Of a stretch of 64,000 nucleotides of DNA, positions 39,820 through 48,894 are shown piece by piece. Both the position numbers and the translations under genes were made by a program. Position 1 is the first letter of the stretch; each line of letters opens with the position of its first letter. Origin of the DNA: Oscillatoriales cyanobacterium M59_W2019_021 (lineage in GTDB: Bacteria > Cyanobacteriota > Cyanobacteriia > Cyanobacteriales > Geitlerinemataceae); the NCBI GenBank assembly GCA_015295945.1, contig DVED01000207.1, positions 1-64,000 of the forward strand. The letters run 5' to 3'. The notes beneath the pieces were generated by a model. The model worked only from the letters and a program-made list of their open reading frames with translations, had not been told where the DNA came from and did no database searches.

Positions 39820-40410
39820 ATGACCCATTCAACTGATATTGTGACGATGGCTCGCTGGATGGCGGCGGATTTTAGCAACCAGCAACAAGCTTTTGAAAAT
39901 CCCCCGATGTTTGCCCACATTCGGGTCTGTATGCGCCCTTTACCGTTCGATTTACTATCGGGAATTAGCGTATATTTGGAGCAAGCTTACGATTATGCGA
40001 TTAACCAACCCTATCGGACGCGAGTTTTGAAATTTGTCACTGAGGGCGATCGCATCGTAGTCGAAAATTACGCGATCGCCAATAAAGAAGAACTGTACGG
40101 CGCATCTCGCGATCTCAAACGGTTAGAAACACTCACCGCCGATCGTTTGGAATTTCTCCCCTGTTGTAATTTTTTCGTCGAGTGGACGGGCAACAGTTTC
40201 AAAGCGACGATCGAACCGGGCAAAAAGTGTATGGTAGAACGCAACGGCAGACCCACCTATCTCGATAGTACCTTTGAAGTCAGCGAATCGGGTTTGAGAA
40301 GTCTCGATCGCGGTTACGATCCCGAAACCGACGAACACGTTTGGGGGGCGATCGCCGGACCGTTTGAATTTGTCCGCTGGGCGAATTTTGCTGATGAAGT
40401 ATCGTATTAG
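39820..40410 (+). CDS. cpcT: CpcT-type phycobiliprotein chromophore lyase
   Basis: A 196-residue T-type bilin lyase that attaches phycocyanobilin to Cys-153-type sites on phycocyanin/phycoerythrocyanin beta subunits. Family segments: MARWMAADFSNQQQAFENPP, FAHIRVCMRPLP, ISVYLEQAYDYAINQPYRTR, and LPCCNFFVEWTGNSFKATIE with EPGKKCMVERNG, then DERGYDPETDEHVWG-like LDRGYDPETDEHVWGAIAGP. The paralogue CpeT looks similar; I prefer CpcT because nothing else in the window indicates phycoerythrin. It is not clustered with cpcBA here, but pcyA and cpcG in the window serve the same antenna. Confidence 0.88.
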   Translation: MTHSTDIVTMARWMAADFSNQQQAFENPPMFAHIRVCMRPLPFDLLSGISVYLEQAYDYAINQPYRTRVLKFVTEGDRIVVENYAIANKEELYGASRDLKRLETLTADRLEFLPCCNFFVEWTGNSFKATIEPGKKCMVERNGRPTYLDSTFEVSESGLRSLDRGYDPETDEHVWGAIAGPFEFVRWANFADEVSY

Positions 40411-40430
40411 TTATTGGTTATTGGTTATTC
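40411..40430. repeat. TTATTGG tandem repeat
   Basis: Nearly three copies of TTATTGG directly after the cpcT stop codon, in the 69-bp gap before ureB. Another of the intergenic heptanucleotide families. Confidence 0.7.
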
Positions 40431-40479
40431 GTTTTAGCTAGTAGATTGAAACCCATTACCGATTCCCCATTCCCTTAAA

Positions 40480-40785
40480 ATGATTCCTGGTGAAATTTTT
40501 CCGGCTGACGGGACGATCGAACTCAATGCCGATCGTCCGACTTTACGATTGATGGTAGCCAATACGGGCGATCGACCCATTCAAATAGGTTCCCATTTCC
40601 ATTTTTACGAAACCAACGAAAGTCTGATGTTCGATCGCGAAGCCACGAAAGGAATGCGGCTGGATATCCCCGCCGGAACTGCCGTTCGCTTTGAACCGGG
40701 TGACGAGCGAGAAGTGACCCTTGTGCCATTTGTCGGCAGTCGCCAAGTCTACGGATTCAATGGCAAAGTGAACGGATCGCTGTAA
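40480..40785 (+). CDS. ureB: Urease subunit beta
   Basis: A 101-residue urease beta subunit, a structural part of the (alpha-beta-gamma)3 nickel enzyme that splits urea to ammonia and CO2. All family landmarks are present: [59 protein letters not shown] and FNGKVNGSL. The ATG is preceded by repeat-like sequence with a weak ribosome site. It stands alone: ureA, ureC and the accessory genes are not adjacent. This fits the scattered urease genes known in several cyanobacteria. Confidence 0.95.
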   Translation: MIPGEIFPADGTIELNADRPTLRLMVANTGDRPIQIGSHFHFYETNESLMFDREATKGMRLDIPAGTAVRFEPGDEREVTLVPFVGSRQVYGFNGKVNGSL

Positions 40786-40990
40786 GGTCATCGGTCATTG
40801 GCAAACATCTTCTCCGGTTTCCCCACTTTTCCCACGCTTTTTGCCTTTTGTAACTGTTCTGGGAAAGAAAATCCCTGGGAGTGTCGATCGCGATTGGCAC
40901 TTCCAGGGATTTGAATGTGGGTAAGTTTAGATTCGTAGCATTTGGGGAGCTAAGGAACTCGCCAAAAACGCGCCGAATGTCGATCGCGAT

Positions 40991-41374
40991 TTACTTAACA
41001 GAGACCTTCGCGCCAGCTTCTTCAAGCTGCTTCTTAGCATCTTCAGCCGCTTCTTTCGCAACGGCTTCTTTGATGGCTTTGGGAGCGCTTTCCACCATTT
41101 CTTTGGCTTCTTTGAGACCCAATCCCGTCAAAGTGCGGACGACTTTGAGAACGGCAATCTTCTTGTCGGCGGGAACTTCTTCGAGAACCACGTCGAATTC
41201 GGTCTTCTCTTCTTCAGGTTCGGCGGCGGCGGCTCCCGGCATGGCTGCCATCATCATGGGCGCAGCAGCAGCGGCAGTCACATCGAAGGTTTCTTCGATG
41301 CCTTTTTTCAGTTCGACCAATTCTAGGGCGGTCAAACCTTTCATTTTTTCGATAATTTCAGATACGGCAGACAT
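40991..41374 (-). CDS. rplL: 50S ribosomal protein L7/L12
   Basis: A 127-residue stalk protein recruiting translation factors to the ribosome. The N-terminal dimerisation domain ([20 protein letters not shown]) is joined by an Ala-rich hinge ([20 protein letters not shown]) to the C-terminal factor-binding domain ([40 protein letters not shown]). Last gene of the minus-strand ribosomal cluster, 75 bp after rplJ. Confidence 0.97.
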   Translation of the reverse strand: MSAVSEIIEKMKGLTALELVELKKGIEETFDVTAAAAAPMMMAAMPGAAAAEPEEEKTEFDVVLEEVPADKKIAVLKVVRTLTGLGLKEAKEMVESAPKAIKEAVAKEAAEDAKKQLEEAGAKVSVK

Positions 41375-41449
41375 TGAATTTTCTCCTTACAATCGTGATT
41401 ATGGGCTCGAAATCGAGCGATCGGGTTTGGCGTCGCGAAGACTCCAAAA

Positions 41450-41977
41450 CTAAGCCGCCTCTTTATCGGCAACGGCAGCAACGGCACGGGCGACTCCCGA
41501 AGGAATCTCGTTAACCGCCACGGCAACGTTGGCGATAATGCTGCTGACGGAACCGGCAATCTGGGCGATGAGCTGCTCTTTAGACGGCAGGTCGGCAATG
41601 ACTTTGATGTCGGCATCGCCGAGCAGTTTGCCTTCCATGACGCCGCCCAGAATTTCGCTTTTCTTGCTGGCTTTCTGGAACTCTTGGAATGCTTTAACCG
41701 CTCCCCCCACGTCTTCCTTCACCATGATGAAGGCGGTGGAGTCTTTCAATAAAGGCGATAAGGCGCTCCAATTGTCGTCGCCTTCGATCGCCTTGCCCAT
41801 GAACGTGTTTTTGGTCACTTTGCAAACCGCGCCTTTGTCGCGCAATTTGCGGCGCAAGTTCGTCATCTCTGCCACGGTCAAACCGCGATAGTTAATGACC
41901 AGCGCCATCGAAGACTCGCTCAACGTACTTTTGAGATCGGCAACGATCTCTTTTTTGTTTTCTAGCGTTCTACCCAT
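41450..41977 (-). CDS. rplJ: 50S ribosomal protein L10
   Basis: A 175-residue L10, the stalk base that binds 23S rRNA and carries L7/L12 dimers. MGRTLENKKEIVADLKSTLS, ALVINYRGLTVAEMTNLRRK and VCKVTKNTFMGKAIEG are typical. A Shine-Dalgarno GGAGG lies 7-11 nt upstream of the ATG. The preceding ~240 bp contain an L10 leader-like element with an attenuator, giving rplJ-rplL control separate from rplK-rplA. Confidence 0.97.
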   Translation of the reverse strand: MGRTLENKKEIVADLKSTLSESSMALVINYRGLTVAEMTNLRRKLRDKGAVCKVTKNTFMGKAIEGDDNWSALSPLLKDSTAFIMVKEDVGGAVKAFQEFQKASKKSEILGGVMEGKLLGDADIKVIADLPSKEQLIAQIAGSVSSIIANVAVAVNEIPSGVARAVAAVADKEAA

Positions 41978-41989
41978 TGGTTTTCACCT

Positions 41990-42228
41990 CCGAAAAGCTA
42001 TTCGCGATTCGCAATAGCATTCTGTCTCCCCCCCACTCCCAAGATCCCATCGGATCTGGCGTTGCCTCCCCCCACCTCCCTCACAAAAAAACCCCGGTTC
42101 GACGACCGAGGTTGTGACAGCTTCCCCTATCCGCAGGGCGGAATGTTTGGGAAAGGACTGCATCCACCTCGGCAGGAAATTAAGCGTTTTGCCATAGGGC
42201 AAGTTGCACCTGCTGTCCTCGGTTGGTT
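41990..42228 (-). promoter_or_regulatory. Ribosomal protein L10 leader (autoregulatory mRNA element)
   Basis: On the minus strand, the segment running from 42228 down carries ACCGAGGACAGCAGGTGC, then about 30 nt later CTTAATTTCCTGCCGAGGT (42168-42186). The paired GCAGG/CCTGC and purine-rich internal loop are as in known L10 leader RNAs, where L10(L12)4 binds to repress rplJL. A terminator-like hairpin follows at 42084-42115 in the same transcript. The assignment rests on motif recall and should be tested with the Rfam L10_leader model. Confidence 0.65.
42084..42115 (-). terminator. Attenuator / terminator in the L10 leader
   Basis: On the minus strand AACCTCGGT-CGTCGA-ACCGGGGTT (42090-42113) forms a 9-bp stem with one non-Watson-Crick pair and is followed by seven T. 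It lies between the L10-binding region and the rplJ start, where it would attenuate rplJL transcription. Confidence 0.75.
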
Positions 42229-42324
42229 ATGAGCGAATCGCGATCGGCGATTCGCTATTTATATGGGAATTTTCGTGCGTTTTCTCTCCCATCGAACGAA
42301 ATTGACGGCTACCCGACGATCGGT

Positions 42325-43041
42325 TTAAGCGGCGTCAGCCACCTTCATATCGCGCAAGGCAGAGATATCCACTTCGATGGACGGTCCCATCGAAGAACAG
42401 ACAAAAATACTGCGCCAGTAACGACCTTTCGCCCCGGACGGACGGTTACGATCGATGCACTCTTGCAGGGCTTTGAGGTTGGCCAGTAAATCTTCGACCG
42501 GAAAGCTGGCTTTCCCGAACATCACGTGGACGATCCCCGTGCGATCGGCGCGAAATTCCAGTTTACCCGCTTTGAATTCGCCGATCGCCTGTTCGAGATC
42601 GTAAGTGACCGTACCGCCTTTGGGCGAGGGCATCAACCCTTTAGGACCGAGCATCCGACCCAGTTTCGCCACCTGCGGCATCATATCCGGCGTGGCGATC
42701 AGCAGGTCGAAATCCAACCGACCTTTCTGAATTTCGTCGATCAATTCTTCAGAACCGACCACTTCCGCTCCGGCGCTACTGGCTTCGGAAACTTTTTCCC
42801 CGCGAGCGATAACCGCAACTCGCACGGTTTGACCGGTGCCTTTGGGTAGGGCAACGGTGGTTCGCAATTGTTGGTCGGTGTACTTGGGATCGATCCCCAA
42901 GCGGATGTGGGCTTCAGCGGCTTCAGGAAACTTCGCCGTTGCCGTTTCTTTGAGTAGCGCTAAGGCTTCTTGAGGGTCGTAAGGGCGATCTTCAACTTTT
43001 TTCTGGAGTTCTTGAAGTCGCCGCGAAATTTTCTTGGGCAT
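42325..43041 (-). CDS. rplA: 50S ribosomal protein L1
   Basis: A 238-residue L1, part of the mobile L1 stalk at the ribosomal exit site and a known autoregulator of the rplKA transcript. [60 protein letters not shown] and [20 protein letters not shown] are the family signatures. The last residues carry a cyanobacterial C-terminal extension. It lies 111 bp after rplK. Confidence 0.97.
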   Translation of the reverse strand: MPKKISRRLQELQKKVEDRPYDPQEALALLKETATAKFPEAAEAHIRLGIDPKYTDQQLRTTVALPKGTGQTVRVAVIARGEKVSEASSAGAEVVGSEELIDEIQKGRLDFDLLIATPDMMPQVAKLGRMLGPKGLMPSPKGGTVTYDLEQAIGEFKAGKLEFRADRTGIVHVMFGKASFPVEDLLANLKALQECIDRNRPSGAKGRYWRSIFVCSSMGPSIEVDISALRDMKVADAA

Positions 43042-43152
43042 TCTTTCTCTCTGGGGTCGCTAGCGAAGTTTTAACCTCTCCCCCATTCATGAATTTTCGT
43101 GACAATTTTAGTTCGGGTTGGCGATCTCGGGGGATCTCGCCCTCTTCAATCA

Positions 43153-43578
43153 TTAGTCGGAAACTTTGACACCCATATTCCGGGCAGTTCCTTCGACGAT
43201 CCGCATCGCCGCCTCCACGTCGTTCGCGTTGAGGTCGGGCAATTTGGTCTGGGCGATTTCTCGCAATTGCGCCCGCGTAATCTTACCCACGATTTTTTTG
43301 TTGGGTTCCCCGGATCCTTTGTCGATGCCAGCCGCTTTTTGGATCAAAACAGAGGCAGGCGGGGTTTTGAGGACGAAGGTAAAGCTTCGATCTTCGTAGA
43401 CCGAAATCTCTACAGGTACGATCGTTCCAGCTTGATCGGCAGTTCTGGCGTTATATTCTTTGCAGAACATCATGATGTTTACGCCGTGTTGACCGAGCGC
43501 CGGACCGATGGGAGGAGCGGGGTTGGCTTTTCCTGCCGGAATAGCCAACTTAATCAGCGCAACGACTTTCTTTGCCAT
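43153..43578 (-). CDS. rplK: 50S ribosomal protein L11
   Basis: A 141-residue L11 binding the GTPase-associated region of 23S r[43 protein letters not shown] and [15 protein letters not shown]-like [20 protein letters not shown] are diagnostic. It follows nusG by only 8 bp, so both belong to one operon. Confidence 0.97.
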   Translation of the reverse strand: MAKKVVALIKLAIPAGKANPAPPIGPALGQHGVNIMMFCKEYNARTADQAGTIVPVEISVYEDRSFTFVLKTPPASVLIQKAAGIDKGSGEPNKKIVGKITRAQLREIAQTKLPDLNANDVEAAMRIVEGTARNMGVKVSD

Positions 43579-43586
43579 TTATCCCA

Positions 43587-44201
43587 TTAACTTTGTTTTT
43601 CTACTTGATTGAATTCCAGTTCCACTGGCGTATCGCGTCCGAAAATCGACAGCAGAGCCTTCAGTTTACTGCGTTCGGGACTGACTTCGATCACTTCGCC
43701 CTCAAAGTCCTTGAACGGACCTGAGAGAACGAGGATCTTGTCGCCGGCTGCCATGTCGATTTTGACAATGGGTTCCTGTTCGCTGGCTTGCTTGAAGATG
43801 CGCTCGACTTCCGGCGGACTGAGTGGCATGGGTCGGACGTGACCGCGTCCCCGTCCGTAGCGACGCTTTTGCTCTGCCCCGACAAAGTTAATCACATTGG
43901 GGGTGTTTTTGACAACCTGCCAAACTTCGTCATCCATGATCATTTGGATCAGGACGTAGCCGGGGAAGACTTTTTCTTCGGAGTGCTGGCGGCTGCCATC
44001 CTTGCGGATTTTCACCATCGGGGTTTGGGGGATTTCGATTTGGAAAATGCGATCGGCAACGTCGAGCGTGTGTTTGCGCTGTTCCAAATTGGCTTTCACC
44101 CGTTTTTCACACCCCGAGGCAACCTGCACGGCATACCACCGACCTTCAGTCGGCGTCGAAGGCGTTTCTTCTGCGTCTCCTAGTTCGTCTAAATAAGCCA
44201 T
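43587..44201 (-). CDS. nusG: Transcription termination/antitermination protein NusG
   Basis: A 204-residue NusG that binds RNA polymerase and couples it to Rho or the ribosome. The NGN domain opens GRWYAVQVASGCEKRVKANL and contains FPGYVLIQMIMDDEVWQVVK. The C-terminal KOW domain is DKILVLSGPFKDFEGEVIEV. I chose the ATG at 44201 (MAYLDELGDAEETP); an in-frame TTG-type extension to 44234 overlaps the end of secE. It is placed between secE and rplK as in most bacteria. Confidence 0.97.
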   Translation of the reverse strand: MAYLDELGDAEETPSTPTEGRWYAVQVASGCEKRVKANLEQRKHTLDVADRIFQIEIPQTPMVKIRKDGSRQHSEEKVFPGYVLIQMIMDDEVWQVVKNTPNVINFVGAEQKRRYGRGRGHVRPMPLSPPEVERIFKQASEQEPIVKIDMAAGDKILVLSGPFKDFEGEVIEVSPERSKLKALLSIFGRDTPVELEFNQVEKQS

Positions 44202-44226
44202 TGGGAGCGATTGATTTCGACGACAG

Positions 44227-44451
44227 TTACCCAAAAATTTGGGTGGATGCCCAATTAAAGAGCTTATCGATGATGTAGATCGTAAATGCTAAGAAGCTGA
44301 CCATTAACAGCACGGCAGCCGACTCGCTAATGACTTGCTGCCGAGAGGGCCAGACGACTTTTGCGAGTTCTTCTTTGGTTCCTTGAAAGAACTGTTGGAT
44401 GCCGAAACCACTCTTGGAGTCTTGGAGTTCGGCTTCGTTTTTCTTTGCCAC
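44227..44451 (-). CDS. secE: Preprotein translocase subunit SecE
   Basis: A 74-residue SecE, the small essential subunit of the SecYEG channel. The conserved amphipathic segment FFQGTKEELAKVVWPSRQQV precedes the single membrane span (SAAVLLMVSFLAFTIYIIDK). The best start is GTG at 44451 (then AKKNEAEL), with AGAGG upstream; the frame is open to 44478 from an ATG lacking a better site. It lies directly downstream of tRNA-Trp and 25 bp before nusG. Confidence 0.95.
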   Translation of the reverse strand: MAKKNEAELQDSKSGFGIQQFFQGTKEELAKVVWPSRQQVISESAAVLLMVSFLAFTIYIIDKLFNWASTQIFG

Positions 44452-44656
44452 GACGATCGACCTCTTTGGGATAGGCAATCGCGATTGCTTGCGTTTCTCG
44501 AGTTCGGGGCTATTTTCCGTGCGAACCTACTCGGTTCGTCGGGCAGAACCTTTGAACTCGAGCGTACCTTAACAGAAAATAGCACCCGAAAGCTCGTATC
44601 TGTTTGGGCGATCGGACTGCTTTCGGGTTTATTGAGCTTTGCTTGCAGAGGTTCAG

Positions 44657-44729
44657 CGCGCCCTGGAGGACTCGAACCCCCGACATCAGGTTTTGGAGAC
44701 CTGCGTTCTACCAACTGAACTAAGAGCGC
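44657..44729 (-). tRNA. trnW: tRNA-Trp (anticodon CCA)
   Basis: A 73-nt cloverleaf on the minus strand. The acceptor stem GCGCTCT pairs with AGGGCGC (one G-T pair), with discriminator G. The D arm contains AGTTCAGTTGGTAGA. The anticodon loop is CTCCAAA with anticodon CCA. The T arm contains GGTTCGAGTCC. CCA is not encoded. Its position between rplS and secE is the common bacterial arrangement. Confidence 0.97.
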
Positions 44730-44815
44730 ACAGAGCGAGCCTGCGTCAGCGTCGAACCTCTTGGTATGAGTTTACCATACTGTGGAGTGCATCGGCGCGA
44801 TAATTTTGATCGACT

Positions 44816-45178
44816 TTAGAGGGGGCGATCAAAACGCTGTTTGAGACGGGTGGCTTTGCCGACGCGATCTCGCAGGTAGTACAGTTTGGCGCGGCGAGCT
44901 TTTCCGCGTCTGATCGCTTGAATGTAAGCCAGACGGGGAGAATGCACTAAGAAAACCCGTTCGACGCCGACGCCTTGAAAAATGCGCCGGACGGTGATGG
45001 TTTCGCCGATACCACCGTTCCGCATGGCAATTACCGTGCCTTCATACGGCTGAATCCGTTCTTTACCGCCTTCTTGGATAATCACGCCGACTTTCACGGT
45101 GTCGCCGACGTAAATTTTGGGGATGTCGGATTTCAAATATTCCGCTTCGATCGAGCGGATGATAGCTTGAGCGTTCAT
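44816..45178 (-). CDS. rplS: 50S ribosomal protein L19
   Basis: A 120-residue L19 at the 30S-50S interface. [60 protein letters not shown] and the [20 protein letters not shown] tail are the family pattern. I chose the ATG at 45178; ten further in-frame codons to 45208 are not conserved-looking. First gene of the minus-strand cluster. The ~360 bp between it and the divergent cupin gene hold the promoters and no other gene. Confidence 0.96.
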   Translation of the reverse strand: MNAQAIIRSIEAEYLKSDIPKIYVGDTVKVGVIIQEGGKERIQPYEGTVIAMRNGGIGETITVRRIFQGVGVERVFLVHSPRLAYIQAIRRGKARRAKLYYLRDRVGKATRLKQRFDRPL

Positions 45179-45542
45179 GTGGGGTTCCCAATCACTTGCA
45201 GCCCCCAATGATAGATCGAAAGGGGTTCTGGCGTCTACGGGTCGCGGGAAATTGATCGGGAATCGGAGCGATCGGTCGTGTTAATTTTTTATGATGAATT
45301 GGCGGGAAAGTTTGAGCTTCTATTAAGCGCTTTTAAAGAAAAGCCTGAGAAGATTCGCTGAAGTTAAAGACTTGGTGTAGACCGATCGATTTTCCGGATT
45401 TTTAGACCACAATGGGGGATGTGCGGAAACATCGCGCTTGCCAGTCGTGGAAAATCGTTGTCCGACGATCGATCCCCCAGCCGACTTGCCCGACGCCATC
45501 GCCGCACGACCGAGAAAGTCAACTTGCCTAAGGACAAACGTT

Positions 45543-45953
45543 ATGGGTCAAGCTCACGAAGTTTCACCAACGCCGATCGCTTCTGCCGCTTCTTTCCACC
45601 ATGGAGTTGCTGCCACCGAACTCCGTCCGTGGGGGTCGTTTACCATTCTTGAAGAAGGACCCCGATACAAAATCAAGCGGATTGAAGTCAAACCGGGACA
45701 CCGTCTCAGCTTGCAAATGCACCACCACCGCAGCGAGCATTGGATCGTGGTTTCCGGGACGGCAAAGGTCGTCTGCGGCGAGAAAGAGCAAATGGTCTAC
45801 AGCAATCAATCCACCTACGTTCCTCAAGGAACGGCACATCGACTGGAAAATCCCGGCGTTATTCCCTTAGTACTGATCGAAGTCCAAAATGGAGAGTATT
45901 TGGGCGAAGATGATATCGTCCGCTACCAAGACGATTACGCTCGCCACGAGTAA
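45543..45953 (+). CDS. Mannose-6-phosphate isomerase type II-like cupin
   Basis: A 136-residue single-domain cupin, matching the C-terminal isomerase domain of bifunctional mannose-1-phosphate guanylyltransferase/isomerases. Metal motif 1: GHRLSLQMHHHRSEHWIVVSG (two His of the HHHRSEHW cluster and a Glu). Motif 2: TYVPQGTAHRLENPGVIPL. ELRPWGSFTILEEG is the typical entry strand. It probably interconverts fructose-6-phosphate and mannose-6-phosphate for GDP-mannose and exopolysaccharide supply. The start ATG at 45543 has AAGGA 9-13 nt upstream; the longer frame to 45438 is leader. Confidence 0.87.
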   Translation: MGQAHEVSPTPIASAASFHHGVAATELRPWGSFTILEEGPRYKIKRIEVKPGHRLSLQMHHHRSEHWIVVSGTAKVVCGEKEQMVYSNQSTYVPQGTAHRLENPGVIPLVLIEVQNGEYLGEDDIVRYQDDYARHE

Positions 45954-45982
45954 GCGTCCTGAAAACTTGGTATGGAGTTCGG

Positions 45983-46010
45983 AAGGAGGGTTCGACGGAA
46001 TCCTCCTTTG
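45983..46010 (+). terminator. Probable terminator after the cupin gene
   Basis: AAGGAGG (45983-45989) pairs with CCTCCTT (46002-46008) over a 12-nt loop. The following tract is only moderately T-rich, so it is weak as a Rho-independent terminator. Confidence 0.45.
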
Positions 46011-46129
46011 CTGTTGTCTGGCAGAAAATTCAGACGTTAATCGCCGTCAGCATTCAGCTCAAACTCGGCTCCTCTCCTTGGGGTGACCCGCCGTACCTTG
46101 TCAAGTCTGAATTCCAACGAGATCGATGG

Positions 46130-47098
46130 CTACGGTATCGGCAGTGCCTTCGTATCGCCGTGTTCGACGACGAACACATTGGCATAAAGGTTAGCGATAA
46201 TTTGTTTGCCTTGTTGGGTCAGGGATAGATACTGTAAGGCATCTTTGATACAGGGGTAGAGATCGCTCCAGTAGGCTTTAGAATAGCTTTGGCGCAAATC
46301 TCCCGCGTGGCGATAGCCCAAGCGTTGATGATGCCCGGTTTCTTTGAGTTCGTAGTACAGAGCACCCATTTTTTTGAGGTAGCGAGGATCGCTGAGTTGA
46401 CCGATGATATCCGCCGCTCTGACGAGTCCCGGCAAACCGAGGGTGTCTTCGTATCCCGGACGGTGGGAACTCGGAGCGCGAGTGTATTCGATATTTTGGG
46501 CGATGATTTCGGCGCAAATGAGCTTGTGACCGCTGAAACGCTCGTCTACGAAGAGTTTGCTGCGATCGACGTGATAGGGTTCGAGACTGGCATCGGTGGC
46601 ACCCGGGGGTAGGGAAATCAGATCGCCTTTGCCAGAATCGAAGAGATTGGCTTCTATGCGATCTTGCCGACAGACCCCTTTGATGTAGCCGATATCGTTA
46701 CAAGCCAGGGAAATGATAAATTGCAGCCAATCTTCGCAAGAAACCCCACCTTCGCGAATGTGCTTGCCGCGAATGATTTCTTGACCGACCAGCGTCACCA
46801 GAATGGTATTTTCGACGTTGTGATACAGGGCGTCGCTGTTGGAAATATTTTCCAGTGCCATACCGCCCGCCCAGGCAATGATGTCGGCATAATCCGGTTT
46901 GTAGCCTCCATAGGTGCGGTGGTAGCCTTCCCGCAATTTTTCCACAAAATGCTGAATCAAAATTTCAGTGACATTAAACATACCCAGTCGATCGTGTTGG
47001 ATAAGGGATGCCCAGTTGTGGAAAGTTGGCAGAACCGACGATGAAGACAGAATTCTCTGGAGGGCGCGACCCACGGCAAGCGATCGCTCCCGATGCAA
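46130..47098 (-). CDS. HD/PDEase-like phosphohydrolase family protein
   Basis: A 322-residue protein of a cyanobacterial HD-domain family resembling cyclic nucleotide phosphodiesterases. NSDALYHNVENTILVTLVGQ (~88-106) corresponds to the first metal-His motif, and ISLACNDIGYIKGVCRQD (~129-146) to the H-D motif. In this protein the H-D pair reads N134-D135 and a second position in the first motif is Asn97, so two expected metal ligands appear replaced. The start for this length is TTG at 47098; the first ATG is at 46981 (MFNVTEILIQHF), but the HNWASLIQHDRLG segment before it looks conserved. Substrate unknown. Confidence 0.7.
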   Translation of the reverse strand: MHRERSLAVGRALQRILSSSSVLPTFHNWASLIQHDRLGMFNVTEILIQHFVEKLREGYHRTYGGYKPDYADIIAWAGGMALENISNSDALYHNVENTILVTLVGQEIIRGKHIREGGVSCEDWLQFIISLACNDIGYIKGVCRQDRIEANLFDSGKGDLISLPPGATDASLEPYHVDRSKLFVDERFSGHKLICAEIIAQNIEYTRAPSSHRPGYEDTLGLPGLVRAADIIGQLSDPRYLKKMGALYYELKETGHHQRLGYRHAGDLRQSYSKAYWSDLYPCIKDALQYLSLTQQGKQIIANLYANVFVVEHGDTKALPIP

Positions 47099-47226
47099 CC
47101 CACACCCATTATGACTGGCACGAGTAGGACTGGCAATATGTTTGGGGAACGGGGAATAGAGAATGAAGAATTGGGTCGCAAGAGACTGTACGATGATTTG
47201 CTAGATTTCGAGGTTTCCCATCTCCC

Positions 47227-48810
47227 ATGGCATTGACCCGTCGCAGTTTTCATCGAACCGTCCTGCAATTCGCCCTGGGTGCGATCGTTCCACCTCTAGC
47301 CCTCAAAAAATTGCGACCGCACCCCTCGCAAATTCTCGATATGATTTCGGTTACCGACCGCGTAACGGCAAATCTCCAGACGATTCAAGATCGGTTGACG
47401 CCCGAAACCGAACTGCTCTTACCGACGTATCTCGGCAACGCCCGCCGTCGGTTTTACGGTCGCGGCATTCCGCAAAAATTAGACCTCATCCGTCAATTTC
47501 CTTTGGGGAGCGGGTCAACTTATCTAGGGGGGAGATCGACGGTGTGGACGGGGGCGGGATGGACGGGACAGCCAACGCTCGCTAGGGATCGGGGGAGATT
47601 GTATTTAACGATCGGATCGTTTGATCGCCAATTAAAAAAAATCGATCTGGAAACGCAAGAAGTCGTTTGGAAGTATCAGTTTGACGATATTATCAAAGGT
47701 ACGGCAACCCTCTATATCAATCCCAATGCTGAGGAAGAAAATCGCGTTGTCATTTTACAGGGAAGTCGGTTGAGTTACTTGCCGAAATCGACGAAAGTGG
47801 CTTCGAGTTTTCGGGCAATTTCTTATCGAACGGGTCAAGAGTTGTGGCGTTTGGGTTTTAAGCGAACGCCGAGTTACAGCCGAGATAACGATAGCAGTCC
47901 GCTGGATTTAGGCAAGGGATTGTTATTTAATGCGGGAGAAAATAGCGTGGGATATTTTCTCAATGGCTCGAGAACAGACGCGATGGGTCAACCGGAAGTT
48001 CTGGCAGAATTGGATTTGTATCAAGCGATCGACGCTCAGAAATATGGCGGAAATTTGGTGACGGAATCTTCTCCGTCGCGATTGGACGATCGCATTTTTA
48101 TTGCCGGAGGTGGGGGTCGGGTTTGGGGGATCGATATCGCCACTCGACAGGTTGTTTGGCGGTTTCTAGCGGGAGGCGATCTCGATGGATCGATCGCCGT
48201 TTCTGACGATAAAAAACTCTTTTGTTCGTTAGAGCGCGAACGAGTTCCCGGTCAAGGGGGCGTGTTTAAACTCGATCCGAATAAGCCGGAAACGGAAGCG
48301 GTAGACTGGTTTTTCCCGACTTTAAATCGTAACTTTAGTACCTGGCAAGGGGGGGTCATCGGTTCGGTGGCGCTCAATGACGAGTATCGATCGTCCGAGA
48401 TTCCAGCTTTATTTGCTACCAATGCGATCGACGGTAATTTATATATCGGCAGCCAACATCAAATTACCGGACAACAAGTGAAAGATCCGTTTTTACAAAG
48501 AACGTACGATACGCCGTTAATCGTCGTCAAACAGCCGATCGGTGCTTCTATTTCCACGCCAATTTTTACCGAGGGAAATCGCATGGTGGCAGCGGGATAT
48601 AACGGCGTCTATCTTTTTCAACTGTATTTCGATCCCGTTCCTGCTAATACTCCGAATGCCGTTGCTAACGATCAAGGAGAATTTTATCGCGTGACGATCG
48701 AGCAAATTTCCCATTTTAAACCGGGAATTTCCTTTGAATCTACTCCCATTGTTTGGGATGGATTAGTGACAATTTGCGCTCGCGATGGGTGGATGTATAC
48801 GTTAGGTTAA
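47227..48810 (+). CDS. PQQ-like beta-propeller protein with Tat-type leader
   Basis: A 527-residue exported protein. The N-terminus MALTRRSFHRTVLQFALGAI has a twin-arginine followed by a hydrophobic stretch, suggesting Tat export. The mature part has repeated PQQ-type propeller blades: KIDLETQEVVWKYQFDDIIK, YRTGQELWRLGF, VWGIDIATRQVVWRFLAGGD and TNAIDGNLYIGSQHQITG. No dehydrogenase catalytic residues are recognised, so enzymatic activity is not inferred. It is divergent from the HD-like gene (128 bp between starts). Confidence 0.78.
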   Translation: MALTRRSFHRTVLQFALGAIVPPLALKKLRPHPSQILDMISVTDRVTANLQTIQDRLTPETELLLPTYLGNARRRFYGRGIPQKLDLIRQFPLGSGSTYLGGRSTVWTGAGWTGQPTLARDRGRLYLTIGSFDRQLKKIDLETQEVVWKYQFDDIIKGTATLYINPNAEEENRVVILQGSRLSYLPKSTKVASSFRAISYRTGQELWRLGFKRTPSYSRDNDSSPLDLGKGLLFNAGENSVGYFLNGSRTDAMGQPEVLAELDLYQAIDAQKYGGNLVTESSPSRLDDRIFIAGGGGRVWGIDIATRQVVWRFLAGGDLDGSIAVSDDKKLFCSLERERVPGQGGVFKLDPNKPETEAVDWFFPTLNRNFSTWQGGVIGSVALNDEYRSSEIPALFATNAIDGNLYIGSQHQITGQQVKDPFLQRTYDTPLIVVKQPIGASISTPIFTEGNRMVAAGYNGVYLFQLYFDPVPANTPNAVANDQGEFYRVTIEQISHFKPGISFESTPIVWDGLVTICARDGWMYTLG

Positions 48811-48861
48811 CTCTAAATTTTAAATTCTATCCAAATATTACCCAACAATCAAAAATTGCTA

Positions 48862-48867
48862 TATAAT
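48862..48867 (+). promoter_or_regulatory. -10 box of proS
   Basis: A perfect TATAAT 28 bp before the proS ATG, with AGAGGAAA as ribosome site at 48880-48887. No clear -35 at 16-18 bp spacing. Confidence 0.5.
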
Positions 48868-48894
48868 ACTGTCGTTTATAGAGGAAATCGATCG

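Noticed and set aside
39820-40410. CpeT (phycoerythrin lyase) instead of CpcT
   Set aside because: The families are hard to separate by eye, but the window shows only phycocyanin-related genes; CpcT is the simpler call.
42233-42255. 9-bp dyad GCGAATCGC/GCGATTCGC as a terminator after rplA
   Set aside because: No T run follows on either strand; left as an unassigned dyad.
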